From the NCBI GenBank assembly GCA_040381535.1, contig JBEIHF010000004.1, positions 28,139 to 92,138 on the forward strand: DNA of 64,000 nucleotides. The letters run 5' to 3'. The position numbers were made by a program, and so were the translations under genes. The DNA comes from Micavibrio_A sp040381535 (GTDB lineage: Bacteria; Pseudomonadota; Alphaproteobacteria; Micavibrionales; Micavibrionaceae). Below are positions 32,614 through 41,928 of the stretch, one piece after another (position 1 is the first letter of the stretch; every line of letters begins with the position of its first letter). A model generated the notes under the pieces. The model was given only the letters and a program-made list of their open reading frames with translations, was not told the origin of the DNA and searched no databases.

Positions 32614-35052
32614 ATGACGTTCCAAGCATTAAACTCTGCGCTTTCCGGCCTCCGTGTGGCCCAGCAGCAGCTGAACACCATATCCAACAATGTCGCTAAC
32701 GCGACCACGCCGGGTTATACCCGAAAAATCCTCCCCCAATCTAGCCAAGTTATTAATTCTACTGGACAAATTATAGGCGTCAAAGCGGACACTATGATCC
32801 GTAACGTCGATCTTAATCTGGAAAAAGAGCTCTGGACCCAGATCAGCGCCGTGTCCGCTCTCGACACCAAAGCCGCCTATCTGGACCGAATCGAGAAATT
32901 CCACGGCCCTACGAACAAGGAGCTATCCATAGCGGCACAAATTGCCCAGCTGAAGGATAAATTCGCCGCCTTGTCCGATTCGCCGGGCGAAGGCTCTCTC
33001 TTGCAATCCACCCTCAATCAGGCGATCACGGTTGCCAACAAATTTAACGAGTTCGGACAGCTAATCACGGATCTGCGCAACGAAGCGCAAGACGACATGG
33101 CCGAGACCCTTACGCGCATCAACAATATTTTGCAAACGGTCGCCGACCTCAACGGCCAGATCAAAGCTTCGTACGCAACGGGACGCACGATCGCAGGCAT
33201 CGAAGACCAGCGCGACGAAGCGATCAAGGAACTTTCCACACTCATCGACCTCACCATGTTCACGCGCGGCGATAACGCTATCGTTTTGCAAACATCAACG
33301 GGCGCACAGCTGGCCGACGAAGTTGCCACGGAACTTTATTTTGATCCTACTGCTCTTGGCGCAACCACCACCTATCCCTTGTCCGCCGCCGGTGTTTATG
33401 TGGGCGGCAACCCGATCACTGTGCCCAGCGCGTTCGATGTCACTCAAACCAATCTCGGAGGCAAGTTGGGCGGCCTTATCGAAATGCGCGACGAAACACT
33501 TATGCGCTATCAAACGCATATCGACGAGATGGCGCACAAGCTGGCACTCCGTCTCGAAGCACAAGGCCTGCGGTTGTTCACCGATCCTTCGGGTGTCGTT
33601 CCGCTCGATACGCCGCCCGACACGACGATCGGCACACCCGTTACGTATGTAGGTTTTGCATCGGTCATTCAGGTGAACCAAAATATTCGCAACGACATCA
33701 CGTTGCTCCAACAAGGAACTTACGTATCCGATGTTGCGATTCCGACAGCGTCAAACGAAGTCATCCGCCGTGTCATCGAATTCGGTTTTGGAACCGTCAA
33801 TTATCAAGAGATCGAAGGCGATACGGATTTGAACTTCGTAGGCCCCGCCACAGATTTACAAACATGGCTCGGTCTTACCTCTACCAACAATGTCGTGCAA
33901 GGGATCGATTTTTCCAACTATTCCCAAATCGATGACGGTTTACCTGGCGGCAACGATATCGCCGATGATTTACAGGATTATTTCCCCAACTGGCCGAACC
34001 AGGACCAGTTCCGCATAACCTTCAGCGAACCGCGACTGGGCCTTGGTCCCGTAACGATTGGCTTAGATTTGAGCTCGGCGGGAATCATCCATCCCATCGG
34101 TCCCGGGATTAATGATGCGCTCGACCAGATCATCGCCGAAATCAATGACCAGATCACGATCGCAGGCCTTCCCGCAGGATTGACGGCGGCGGCAACACGC
34201 AACACGTACGGGCAATTGGTCATCAATTCCAGCGGCAACGTAACGTATGACGCCAGCAGCTTCCCGGGCGGCATGGGCACCGACGCCTTCGAAGCGCTCG
34301 GTCTGAACGAAGGTACATATATAACCGAAGACCCCTATTTCGACATCCGGATCGGCAACAAAGAATTTTTCCGCATCACGATAGAACCCGGCGAAGACGT
34401 CACCGACCTTATCGCCAAGCTGGAATATAACCCCGCAACGCTAACGGGTGTCCCCGGTCTGTATGTCGATTTCAATGTTCTGACGGGTTTCATCACGCTT
34501 CGTCCCGGGATCGACGATTCCAACGGCGGCCGCAATTTCGGCGGCGATATGCGTATTATTTCCGGCCCCGGCACGACTACCAGTGCAGTCAACCCTGCGC
34601 TTGCGGCTCTTCCCAGCGGTGTAAATGTCGTGAGTGCCTTGTTCGGAAGCTATACGGTCGCTGGTCCTACGGTCACGCAAATCAACGCCGTGGAAGATGT
34701 ATTATACGCATCGGAAACCGAAGTGGGTTCGGGCATCTTCGTTCCTTTCCGCCGCGATTTCCTCGGCCCCGGATTTGATACAAGCACGAGAATTTTGTCC
34801 GGTCAGGGCATTATCGATTTCTCGCAAAAAGTCGTCAACGCGCATGCGCAGGACGTGATTTTAAACGATAACGCCATCGCGGACGAAGGCACGCTCCGCG
34901 ATGTTTTGCAGGAGAGATTCCTGAATGAATCAACCGTCAATATAGATGAAGAGCTTTCCATGTTGATCGTCATACAAACCGCCTATGCGGCATCGGCCAG
35001 GGCCGTAAGCGCCGCGAGCGAAATGTTTGACGAACTTCTGGCGGCGATATAA
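32614..35052 (+). CDS. flgK: Flagellar hook-associated protein 1
   Basis: 812 residues, against about 550 in enterics. It forms the first hook-filament junction ring. The N-terminal rod-type motif ALNSALSGLRVAQQQLNTIS with SNNVANATTPGYTRK and the C-terminal LSMLIVIQTAYAASARAVSA are diagnostic coiled-coil ends. The extra length is in the variable outer domains (about residues 400-700), which carry two stretches resembling flagellin-hook type folds (YFDIRIGNKEFFRITIEPGE). GAGGA lies upstream of the ATG. It is followed by flgL after 21 bp, both under the sigma-54 promoter. Confidence 0.95.
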   Translation: MTFQALNSALSGLRVAQQQLNTISNNVANATTPGYTRKILPQSSQVINSTGQIIGVKADTMIRNVDLNLEKELWTQISAVSALDTKAAYLDRIEKFHGPTNKELSIAAQIAQLKDKFAALSDSPGEGSLLQSTLNQAITVANKFNEFGQLITDLRNEAQDDMAETLTRINNILQTVADLNGQIKASYATGRTIAGIEDQRDEAIKELSTLIDLTMFTRGDNAIVLQTSTGAQLADEVATELYFDPTALGATTTYPLSAAGVYVGGNPITVPSAFDVTQTNLGGKLGGLIEMRDETLMRYQTHIDEMAHKLALRLEAQGLRLFTDPSGVVPLDTPPDTTIGTPVTYVGFASVIQVNQNIRNDITLLQQGTYVSDVAIPTASNEVIRRVIEFGFGTVNYQEIEGDTDLNFVGPATDLQTWLGLTSTNNVVQGIDFSNYSQIDDGLPGGNDIADDLQDYFPNWPNQDQFRITFSEPRLGLGPVTIGLDLSSAGIIHPIGPGINDALDQIIAEINDQITIAGLPAGLTAAATRNTYGQLVINSSGNVTYDASSFPGGMGTDAFEALGLNEGTYITEDPYFDIRIGNKEFFRITIEPGEDVTDLIAKLEYNPATLTGVPGLYVDFNVLTGFITLRPGIDDSNGGRNFGGDMRIISGPGTTTSAVNPALAALPSGVNVVSALFGSYTVAGPTVTQINAVEDVLYASETEVGSGIFVPFRRDFLGPGFDTSTRILSGQGIIDFSQKVVNAHAQDVILNDNAIADEGTLRDVLQERFLNESTVNIDEELSMLIVIQTAYAASARAVSAASEMFDELLAAI

Positions 35053-35073
35053 TGGGAATACAAGGAGATTAAC

Positions 35074-36201
35074 ATGCCAGGCATATCGACGTTGGGTCAG
35101 TTTTTAGACCAGATATCGCGATTGAGAACGCAGCAACAACAGCTGGGTGATCTGACCGTGCAGATTTCTTCGGGCAAAAAAACTCAAAAGCTTTCCGGTC
35201 TTGGATCCGAAATTATGCGCACGTCCAGAGCGCGCGTCAGCGTTAACGAATTGACCATTTATTCCGACAACATCACCAACGCCAACCGCCGCATAAATTT
35301 GATGCAGAGTGCGCTCGGCGAGGTCAAGGAACAAGCCGATAAAATTCTGGAGGGGCTGCGTGTTGCCGTACAAGAAGGTGATTTTCCGGATTTTGAAAGC
35401 ATTCAGCAACTGACACGAAGCGTGCTCAACTTTATCAAAGACATCATGAATCAAAAGGACGGCGACCGTTATTTGTTCGCGGGCGGCGATACATCGGAGA
35501 GACCCATCGACAAAGGTGGTTTGTTTGAAGGAGCATTGGGTGAATTCGTGCCCGATGAATCGGACCTTACCAATCCGCCATTGGTCGCAAGCGGCATGAT
35601 CGGCGATTGGGGCGACGGCACCATCACGACGGATCAATTCATCGCGTCCTATAAAGCCGTGAATGAAACGACCTTGGGTTTTTCCAATCCGCTGACCACC
35701 AACACGGCGGGCAAAAGCATCGTGCGCGTGAGCGATACTTCCGAATTCGATTACACGAAGCTGGCCAACGATCCGTCTTTGCGCGAAATCGTACGCATAT
35801 TGGGTGTTTTGCAGTCCCTCCCGCCCGTGCAATTTGCGCCGGGCGCATTGAATGACCCTACGGCAACCACCTTTGCGGAAGATACCGCCCCCTATCCTCC
35901 GGCGGAAAAACAGGAAAGCTTCTTCGCGGTCATCAACGATCTGACCGCATCCCTATCCGTTGCTGTACAGGATCTTACGCAAGATCAATTCGATCTGGCA
36001 CAGGTGCAGGCACAGATCAAGCTCGTCAAGGATTCCAACACCGATCAGATCAGTACCTTTAAAGACATTATCGGCGAAATCGAGGATGTGGACACGACCG
36101 AGGCTTCGGCGAAAATCTTGCAACTGCAAACGCAATTGCAGGCATCATATCAGGTCACTGCACTGGTTGCGCAGTTGACTCTGGCCAACTTCCTTACGTA
36201 A
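35074..36201 (+). CDS. flgL: Flagellar hook-associated protein 3
   Basis: 375 residues. It forms the second junction layer between hook and flagellin filament. The N-terminal flagellin-like helix (GQFLDQISRLRTQQQQLGDL, VQISSGKKTQKLSGLG) and C-terminal helix (ILQLQTQLQASYQVTALVAQ) are typical. GGAG is close to the ATG. It follows flgK and ends 10 bp from the convergent TcpQ-like gene; no hairpin separates them. Confidence 0.93.
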   Translation: MPGISTLGQFLDQISRLRTQQQQLGDLTVQISSGKKTQKLSGLGSEIMRTSRARVSVNELTIYSDNITNANRRINLMQSALGEVKEQADKILEGLRVAVQEGDFPDFESIQQLTRSVLNFIKDIMNQKDGDRYLFAGGDTSERPIDKGGLFEGALGEFVPDESDLTNPPLVASGMIGDWGDGTITTDQFIASYKAVNETTLGFSNPLTTNTAGKSIVRVSDTSEFDYTKLANDPSLREIVRILGVLQSLPPVQFAPGALNDPTATTFAEDTAPYPPAEKQESFFAVINDLTASLSVAVQDLTQDQFDLAQVQAQIKLVKDSNTDQISTFKDIIGEIEDVDTTEASAKILQLQTQLQASYQVTALVAQLTLANFLT

Positions 36202-36211
36202 TTTTTAGATA

Positions 36212-37300
36212 TCAGGAATTCACAGAACGAATTGTGATCTTATTGTTCTCGATCACCGCGCGCATGCCGTTGGGTGCGAGCATTTCATCCAGCACTTGAT
36301 TCCAAGGCTTTCCACCCTGCCACGACACGTTCGTTCCGACATTTATATCCGGTGAGAATGCATAGCTGTAATTAGGCGGTACGACTTGGCTCAAAGCCAG
36401 TGCCAGTGGCAGATCGTGACCAAAGCCTACAGCTTCGATAAAGCCGGTATTGGCAGGCGTCGTTTTTGCTTGTTGAGCGGGCTGGATCACGGGCGCGGGT
36501 TGCGGCATACGCAGCGCATTGCCTGCAACAGGTTGCATGACCGGCTGGGCTATTTGTTTGGGGGCGATCGGCGGCAGGACCTGTTGTTCGACAGAATCAG
36601 CAAGAGGTTTCAATGGTTCGCCTTCTCCGCCCGGGATCGGCGTCATCGAAGTAATATTGATCGCTTTCGAAACTTTTTTGCCCGTTGTGTTTTGATACTG
36701 GTTGCCTTTGTCGTGGCGTGCGGAAATATTAGCGCGCGCCATCATGCCCGCCTTGTTGTTGCTGCCAGGAACACCGACAGGACGTAACGTGCCCGTTTCT
36801 TCCATCATTGCTTGCTCTACGGGCAGCGTCGTCATGTCGGCGTTATGAACGGCTTGTTCTTCCAAAGGGTATGGATCTATCACCAGCGCTGCGTTGATAT
36901 CTTCCACGGGTTCGGTGGCGCGGAGCAGAATTTCAGCATCCATCGGCTGGGCTTTTTGTGCCTGCATGGGGGCGGGATTTTTCTGGCGGCGCACGTAAAC
37001 GGCTATTTCGGGCTCCAAAGAGACTTCGGGCACGGCGCTGCTGACGGGTTTAGAAATAACCTTGTCGCGATCTGGGCCCTCAACGATGGCTTCCACCATG
37101 GTGTCGGCAAGTGGCATTTGCGCGACGGGCGGAACGGTGACGGGGACGAGTTGCATCGGCGCGTTGGGATTTGCGGCGGGCGCTTCGGCGGCGGCAGGCT
37201 TGGAAGCCGGCGTGAATTCAAATCCTGCCTGGGCGGAGGGCGCGTTAGAAATCAGGACGCCTGCCATCAATGCAATCTTTACGCTCGTGAAACGTGTCAT
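36212..37300 (-). CDS. Exported Pro/Ala-rich protein with C-terminal TcpQ-like domain
   Basis: 362 residues. Signal peptide (VKIALMAGVLISNAPSAQA), a long Pro/Ala/Met-rich region (about 30-265) probably spanning the periplasm, and a compact C-terminal domain of about 80 residues. There VGTNVSWQGGKPWNQVLDEM and NGMRAVIENNKITIRSV match the TcpQ/PilL-type fold, which resembles secretin N-domains and binds outer-membrane pilus or secretion rings. It lies 84 bp after icmT and ends the dotDCB-icmT transcript. It may link the outer-membrane DotC/DotD/DotH ring to other parts; that is inference. The ATG at 37300 is chosen because the signal peptide begins there. Confidence 0.7.
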   Translation of the reverse strand: MTRFTSVKIALMAGVLISNAPSAQAGFEFTPASKPAAAEAPAANPNAPMQLVPVTVPPVAQMPLADTMVEAIVEGPDRDKVISKPVSSAVPEVSLEPEIAVYVRRQKNPAPMQAQKAQPMDAEILLRATEPVEDINAALVIDPYPLEEQAVHNADMTTLPVEQAMMEETGTLRPVGVPGSNNKAGMMARANISARHDKGNQYQNTTGKKVSKAINITSMTPIPGGEGEPLKPLADSVEQQVLPPIAPKQIAQPVMQPVAGNALRMPQPAPVIQPAQQAKTTPANTGFIEAVGFGHDLPLALALSQVVPPNYSYAFSPDINVGTNVSWQGGKPWNQVLDEMLAPNGMRAVIENNKITIRSVNS

Positions 37301-37384
37301 CGTTTTGCCTTTACGAAAAATGTGTGCTCGTTCCCGTAACCTAAAGAATCGGGACGCAATTTTCAAGGCGGAAGTTAAGGGATT

Positions 37385-37684
37385 TCAGCCGAAATCAATC
37401 ATGCGGCGGCGGCGGATTTTGAGCCACGCATTGCGTTTTTGCCCCAAAAGCCATGAACGAAGGGCGCGCATAGAGGAATCGAAGCTCAGACCCCGCTTTT
37501 CCATCATCATAAAAGCCGTGGTGGAGAGAGCCACAAAGACCAACGTCACAGGACGGAAATAAAACAACAGGATGAAGAACGGAATGCCCGCACGTACATC
37601 TAGCGCGAAAAAACGCACAGGGCGCATGGAGTTTCTCCAGTGCCAGTTCGCCCGTTCCTCGTCTGTATCTTCTTTTTGGGACAT
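37385..37684 (-). CDS. icmT: IcmT/DotS-like small inner-membrane protein
   Basis: 99 residues, near the 86 of Legionella IcmT. The core WRNSMRPVRFFALDVRAGIP followed by hydrophobic PFFILLFYFRPVTLVFVALS and FMMMEKRGLSFDSSMRALRS is the IcmT/TraK family pattern (aromatic, Arg-rich lead into two hairpin helices). The ATG overlaps the dotB stop by one base (TAATG). In Legionella icmT begins a separate icmTSRQPO operon; here it is joined to dotDCB. Confidence 0.8.
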   Translation of the reverse strand: MSQKEDTDEERANWHWRNSMRPVRFFALDVRAGIPFFILLFYFRPVTLVFVALSTTAFMMMEKRGLSFDSSMRALRSWLLGQKRNAWLKIRRRRMIDFG

Positions 37685-38853
37685 TAATCGCCTCCGCCGG
37701 CACCAGAAGACGATGATAACATAATATAGTTGCGGCGATCAATCAGACCGGCATCGAAAGCAATTGCAGCGGACTTAGCCATGGTCTGTCCGTAAAAAGG
37801 AAGCATGCGCTGAATTTCCGTCGGCCACATCTGAAAGTCCATGGCGAGCAGTTTGTCACGCACGTCATCGGTGAAACGCATCCATTCGCGAAGACCCACG
37901 CGCCCTCCGTTGACCTTGGGAGCCAACGCCTGTGTTACAACAAGGCGCATAGTTTCCATCAGTGCGTAAGCGCGTTCCGAACGTTCATTGGGTTCAAATG
38001 CAGAAACCATACGTTGAATGGTCGCGGCCACGCCCGTCGTGTGCGTCGTCGTATATACAAGGTGTCCCGTTTGCGCGGCTTCGATACCGGCGGCAATCGT
38101 TTCTCTATCACGCGCCTCACCAACCAGAATGATGTTAGGTTTTCTGCGCAGAGCGTTACGCACACCGCGCGCGAAGTCGGGCAAGTGTTTGGGAATTTCG
38201 GTTTGTGAAATCAAGGAGCGCGGCGATTTGATCGCGTCATACACATATTCGATAGGCGCTTCGTAGCAAACGATTTTGCCTGCGCCGCGTTTTCTTTCCA
38301 TCAACATGCGGATACCGGCGGCAAGTAATGTCGTTTTACCCGAGCCTGTGGGGCCTGTGATAACCACCATACCCTGACGCGGCGCCCATGCATTTATGAC
38401 ATCGGCTTCGACGTTCAGATCTTTCATGCTCGGTGGCTCGGACGGCAGAACACGCATCGTGATGGCGGCGGAATCGCGGCCGCGTGATAATATCGGCGTG
38501 ATGTTCACACGAAAACGGATGCGCGTATAACGATCGGGGCGTATTTCGTACGAAAGATCGAGATCGTTACCGGATGCAAGGCGTGCGCCCGCTTCGGGGC
38601 CATAAATCTTGTTCAAAAAAACATTCATGTCAGCGGCGTCGATCGGGCGATACGTGCCGGGATAGAGCGTGCCGTAAATTTCGTTGTAAGCGGGACGGTC
38701 CGATTGAATGGAAATATCAGAAGAGTTTTTCTTCACGCACCACATCAAAAAAGGATCAACGAGTTCGTCCGTGAAACGCGAAGGTTCATCGGGCCAAGCT
38801 TCGGCGATGTTGTCTTTCGCTTTAAGTAAGCTTACCGGTTTGCGGGCTGCCAT
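37684..38853 (-). CDS. dotB: Type IVB secretion ATPase DotB
   Basis: 389 residues, close to Legionella DotB (377). VirB11/PilT-like hexameric ATPase of the cytoplasmic base. Walker A is VVITGPTGSGKTTLLAAGI (about residues 158-176), the Asp box IVCYEAPIEYVYD, Walker B NIILVGEARDRETI and the His box QTGHLVYTTTHTTG. The start at 38853 has AGGA within dotC and overlaps it by 22 bp. It lies in dotDCB order as in Legionella. Confidence 0.95.
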   Translation of the reverse strand: MAARKPVSLLKAKDNIAEAWPDEPSRFTDELVDPFLMWCVKKNSSDISIQSDRPAYNEIYGTLYPGTYRPIDAADMNVFLNKIYGPEAGARLASGNDLDLSYEIRPDRYTRIRFRVNITPILSRGRDSAAITMRVLPSEPPSMKDLNVEADVINAWAPRQGMVVITGPTGSGKTTLLAAGIRMLMERKRGAGKIVCYEAPIEYVYDAIKSPRSLISQTEIPKHLPDFARGVRNALRRKPNIILVGEARDRETIAAGIEAAQTGHLVYTTTHTTGVAATIQRMVSAFEPNERSERAYALMETMRLVVTQALAPKVNGGRVGLREWMRFTDDVRDKLLAMDFQMWPTEIQRMLPFYGQTMAKSAAIAFDAGLIDRRNYIMLSSSSGAGGGD

Positions 38854-39686
38854 TCCTGCGTTCCTGTTTGAAGGGCGGGCAGGCCTGTGATGGTGACGGC
38901 ACGATCTCCGACACGCATCGCGTTGCCGCCGCCTGTTACGCCGCGGTCAACCTGCAACGCGTAAGGCGGGGATACCATGCCTTGGGAAAGAAGCGAGCGG
39001 TAGCGCACCATGCCTTGATAATCGGAAGTGAGTTTATTGAGGTCGGCCTGGAAAATTTCATCGGCCTGCTCTACACCTGCCTGCCAGCCTTCTTCGAACC
39101 AAGTGTTCCATTGCGCTTGTTCTTCTTTATCTTCGGGAAGTAGAATATCCGGCGGCGGGGAAACATTGCCCCACTGGCGTTCCAGATATGCTCTCCACGT
39201 GCGCGCGGTGGAAACGATTTTGGCGTTACGACCGATATTATAAACGCGGTCGGCAACAGCCGCTTCCAATCCGCCCTGATCGATTGCGGTGGCGTCAACG
39301 GCTTCTGAGATAATTGGCGGTTCGATCAAAAGACCCGAGGGCGCTGCAATCAACAGCTGGCGGAAATCGAAAACCTTATCGAGATATCTTGCGCGCGTCT
39401 CCATTTCCTTGCGGATGAAATAAGTGCGCCAGTTCAATCCGCCGCGCGCGCCGTAGGACATGGCGGCTTCCTTGATCGCATCGTTTCTGATGTCGTATGG
39501 CATCGCCGACGCTTCTTCGTCATCATCCGATTTTTTCACTTTGCGGATCGACATCAATTCGGATTGCGTGGGCGGCGGCGCGACTTCCTCGACGGCTGAG
39601 GCGCGCACGGGCGCGGCTTCAAAGGCGGCCAAGCATATGAACACCCCTGCAAGAATTGCGAATTGTGCGAAAGCCGCCAATTTCAC
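38832..39686 (-). CDS. dotC: DotC, outer-membrane core component
   Basis: 284 residues, about the length of Legionella DotC (303). Conserved segments are RNDAIKEAAMSYGARGGLNW, DFRQLLIAAPSGLLIEPPI (key residues RQLLI and PPII), RTWRAYLERQWG and WNTWFEEGWQAGVEQADEIF. DotC is normally a lipoprotein of the DotC-DotD-DotH ring. Here the N-terminus (FAQFAILAGVFICLAAFEAA) has one cysteine inside the hydrophobic core, without a lipobox context, so a signal peptidase I signal looks more likely. It begins 2 bp after dotD. Confidence 0.9.
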   Translation of the reverse strand: MKLAAFAQFAILAGVFICLAAFEAAPVRASAVEEVAPPPTQSELMSIRKVKKSDDDEEASAMPYDIRNDAIKEAAMSYGARGGLNWRTYFIRKEMETRARYLDKVFDFRQLLIAAPSGLLIEPPIISEAVDATAIDQGGLEAAVADRVYNIGRNAKIVSTARTWRAYLERQWGNVSPPPDILLPEDKEEQAQWNTWFEEGWQAGVEQADEIFQADLNKLTSDYQGMVRYRSLLSQGMVSPPYALQVDRGVTGGGNAMRVGDRAVTITGLPALQTGTQEWQPANR

Positions 39687-39688
39687 GT

Positions 39689-40204
39689 CTAGCCTCCTAC
39701 GCCTGTGACAGGCGCGTAATGCAGTTCGATGATTTTGCGCTCGGAATCAACCTTTACATCGCCACGCACGCCGAGCTGCAAACCAACATCGCGCAAAACT
39801 TCAATCACAGGCTGGTTCTGCACGTCGATGTTTACGACGAGAGGAACGGGCGGGCGGTTACCCAAGGAAACAAAGTTATAGCTCGCGCGGTCGGCAAGCT
39901 TGTGCAGGATTTGTTCGGGCGGACCGACCCATGTGATCGTGATGGCGCGCGACAATTCATCCGGTGCGTTGTGGATCGGCTGCACTGCTACGCCCGGCGA
40001 TTTTTGCTGTTCGATGGCGGCGAGCGTTTCCAGCGAATTGGATGCTTTGTCCGCAGCCTCGGCCAGCATAAGGGATACCTTATCCGGGGAGGTTACGACC
40101 TGTGCGTTGCGTTCTGGCAAGGCGCAGGCAGACATAAGAAAAACCGCGGCGAATGCGGCGGTGTACTTCGGTATGGACCGTAGGGTTTTAAGCATGTTCA
40201 TCAT
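39689..40204 (-). CDS. dotD: DotD, outer-membrane lipoprotein
   Basis: 171 residues, as in Legionella DotD (163). The lipobox is LMSAC, giving Cys27 as the lipid anchor. The C-terminal domain (ITITWVGPPEQILHKLADRA, VPLVVNIDVQNQPVIEVLRD, VGLQLGVRGDVKVD) is the secretin-N-like DotD fold. It helps DotC target DotH to the outer membrane. First of dotD-dotC-dotB-icmT; the ATG at 40204 is followed by in-frame ATGs one and three codons later. Confidence 0.92.
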   Translation of the reverse strand: MMNMLKTLRSIPKYTAAFAAVFLMSACALPERNAQVVTSPDKVSLMLAEAADKASNSLETLAAIEQQKSPGVAVQPIHNAPDELSRAITITWVGPPEQILHKLADRASYNFVSLGNRPPVPLVVNIDVQNQPVIEVLRDVGLQLGVRGDVKVDSERKIIELHYAPVTGVGG

Positions 40205-40352
40205 GGATCTTCGAATCGGTTTCTTGATACTGTTAATAGCTTATCCCCTCAGTCTAGAGGGAACAAGACAGGTATTAAAGTAATCCAGTGCCTTAAATCA
40301 AATTTAGCACAGGCTTTAAGGAGAATCCTAATTTGGGAAGTTGGGCGAAATA

Positions 40353-40772
40353 TTAACGCGTGCCGGCGTCGCGGAGCAGGCCTTTGGCGCGCATGGCGTT
40401 CACAACCTTGCCCTTATAAGGGTGGCCGTATTGGGGCGTACGGGAGTGATAATGGGCAATGGCCTGAGAAAGTGAGCCCGTTTCGTTCATATGCGTGCGT
40501 AAAATCCAAGCGGAAACACCCATATTGGTGCAAGGATCGTCGCGGACCCAGCGGTAAGCCGTGTCTTCGGCAACGCCCCATTTTTCTGCCAAAAGCGGGA
40601 TCCACAATGTGTTGATCTGCATCGGGCCGAGGTCGTAGGAGCCGTTTTGATTGGGCCCGACGGCCTGACCGGACGTGCCGCCCTCGACCTGATGAATTCC
40701 CACCAATACCGCGGGAGGCACAGAATAAGTCTGCGCGGCCAACATCAAACAAGCTGCAAGGATTTTGGTCAT
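40353..40772 (-). CDS. VirB1-like lytic transglycosylase
   Basis: 139 residues. A weak signal peptide (MTKILAACLMLAAQTYS) precedes an SLT-type domain. The catalytic glutamate is Glu30 in VGIHQVEGG; the GPNQNGSYDLGPMQIN motif and AIAHYHSRTP match family ES-G-M-N and AYNxG motifs. It would open peptidoglycan locally for channel assembly; its place just upstream of dotD supports that role. The gaps either side (107 and 148 bp) hold no gene. Confidence 0.85.
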   Translation of the reverse strand: MTKILAACLMLAAQTYSVPPAVLVGIHQVEGGTSGQAVGPNQNGSYDLGPMQINTLWIPLLAEKWGVAEDTAYRWVRDDPCTNMGVSAWILRTHMNETGSLSQAIAHYHSRTPQYGHPYKGKVVNAMRAKGLLRDAGTR

Positions 40773-40879
40773 TCTTATATTAGGTCATCAAATGGTTAAG
40801 GAAAAATTTAGCGTGGTCACGCCATGGATTGAAACCATAGCAGATTCTTGTGGAAAATCAAAAGGTGGAGTGGAACCTG

Positions 40880-41842
40880 TTATTTCTTTTTAAAGAAGGA
40901 CATCGGATTGGCAGGTGCGCCTGCAAGAGGCGCCGCGGGCGAAGGTGTGGTCGTCTCGGCAGCGGCGGGCGGCGGCGCAACGGTAGGTGGTACCGCGGGC
41001 AACGTTTCGGCAGGTACTGCCGGTACGGATGGTTTTACAGAAGATCCGCCCGAGGATTGCGATACGGTCTTTCCACCTGCCCCGCCGCCCATCGATTTGG
41101 CGACGACTTCAAGCATGGCGCGTTGCTTTTCGAACGCGGTCCACACGGGGTCGATGATGGCCAAAGCATCGCTTCCAGATTTTTTGAGACGTTTCGTTTC
41201 ATTGCGGTGAGCCGCGGCATAGAGCCTTCCGAGCGCTTCGAGGATGACGAGTTCGCCCATCGCGTTTTCCGAGCCGCCCAACCATGCCTGCATGTCTTTG
41301 GCCGCTCTACCCAAACGATCCGCGACGTCTTGAATAAGCTTCGTCTCAGATTGCCCGAAAGAGAATTCACCGATGGCGGATATGGCAGGAAGCAATGCGT
41401 GCATGGCATATATGTTGGTTTGGACGGCATCGAAAAATGGCGGTGTGCCGTCAAGTGTTTTCAATCTCTGCGCGTGTTCTGCGGCTGGGGCGAAGTTATC
41501 GGCGAAGGCGATAACGGCCTGCAACGCCTTTACGATGCGCTGGCTTTCGGCGTCGGCGGGTACACGCCCCGTTTGTTCATAAGAATCCGAAATCAGCCCA
41601 CCCGCCAATACAGCCAGACAGACGCGGATGGCATCGGCATCCCCGTCATTGGTTTTCAAGTTCATGGACTGAGAAAGGGTGATGCCTGTTTTGACGCTTT
41701 CGGACAAAAGGGTGGCCAGCGTCGCGGCGTCCTTCTCACCGGTGGCGTCACCGGACGAATGGGTCGAGACGGCGCCCATCAAAGGCGCGCCGAGTTTTTG
41801 TAAAAGCTGGAGAAGGAATTGGGTACGCGAATCCATGGCCAT
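40880..41842 (-). CDS. Hypothetical soluble protein of the dot operon
   Basis: 320 residues, not recognised. Largely helical, no signal peptide or membrane helix; about residues 1-240 look globular. The tail (about 245-320) is a Pro/Ala/Val-rich linker ending in PMSFFKKK. Located between the Dsb-like and transglycosylase genes of the secretion operon on the same strand, so it could be a chaperone or adaptor. I found no match to IcmS, IcmW, IcmQ or LvgA on reading. Confidence 0.7.
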   Translation of the reverse strand: MAMDSRTQFLLQLLQKLGAPLMGAVSTHSSGDATGEKDAATLATLLSESVKTGITLSQSMNLKTNDGDADAIRVCLAVLAGGLISDSYEQTGRVPADAESQRIVKALQAVIAFADNFAPAAEHAQRLKTLDGTPPFFDAVQTNIYAMHALLPAISAIGEFSFGQSETKLIQDVADRLGRAAKDMQAWLGGSENAMGELVILEALGRLYAAAHRNETKRLKKSGSDALAIIDPVWTAFEKQRAMLEVVAKSMGGGAGGKTVSQSSGGSSVKPSVPAVPAETLPAVPPTVAPPPAAAETTTPSPAAPLAGAPANPMSFFKKK

Positions 41843-41928
41843 AAAACTTGAAAATAATTGACTGCAAGTCTAGCAAGCCTAACCCCCAAACCCAAGGGGT
41901 TAAACGCCTTTGGGTCTGAAAATCCCCG

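Noticed and set aside
40850..41803. 317-codon open frame antisense to the dot-operon gene
   Set aside because: Arg/Gly-rich translation of the antisense strand, without signals or family.
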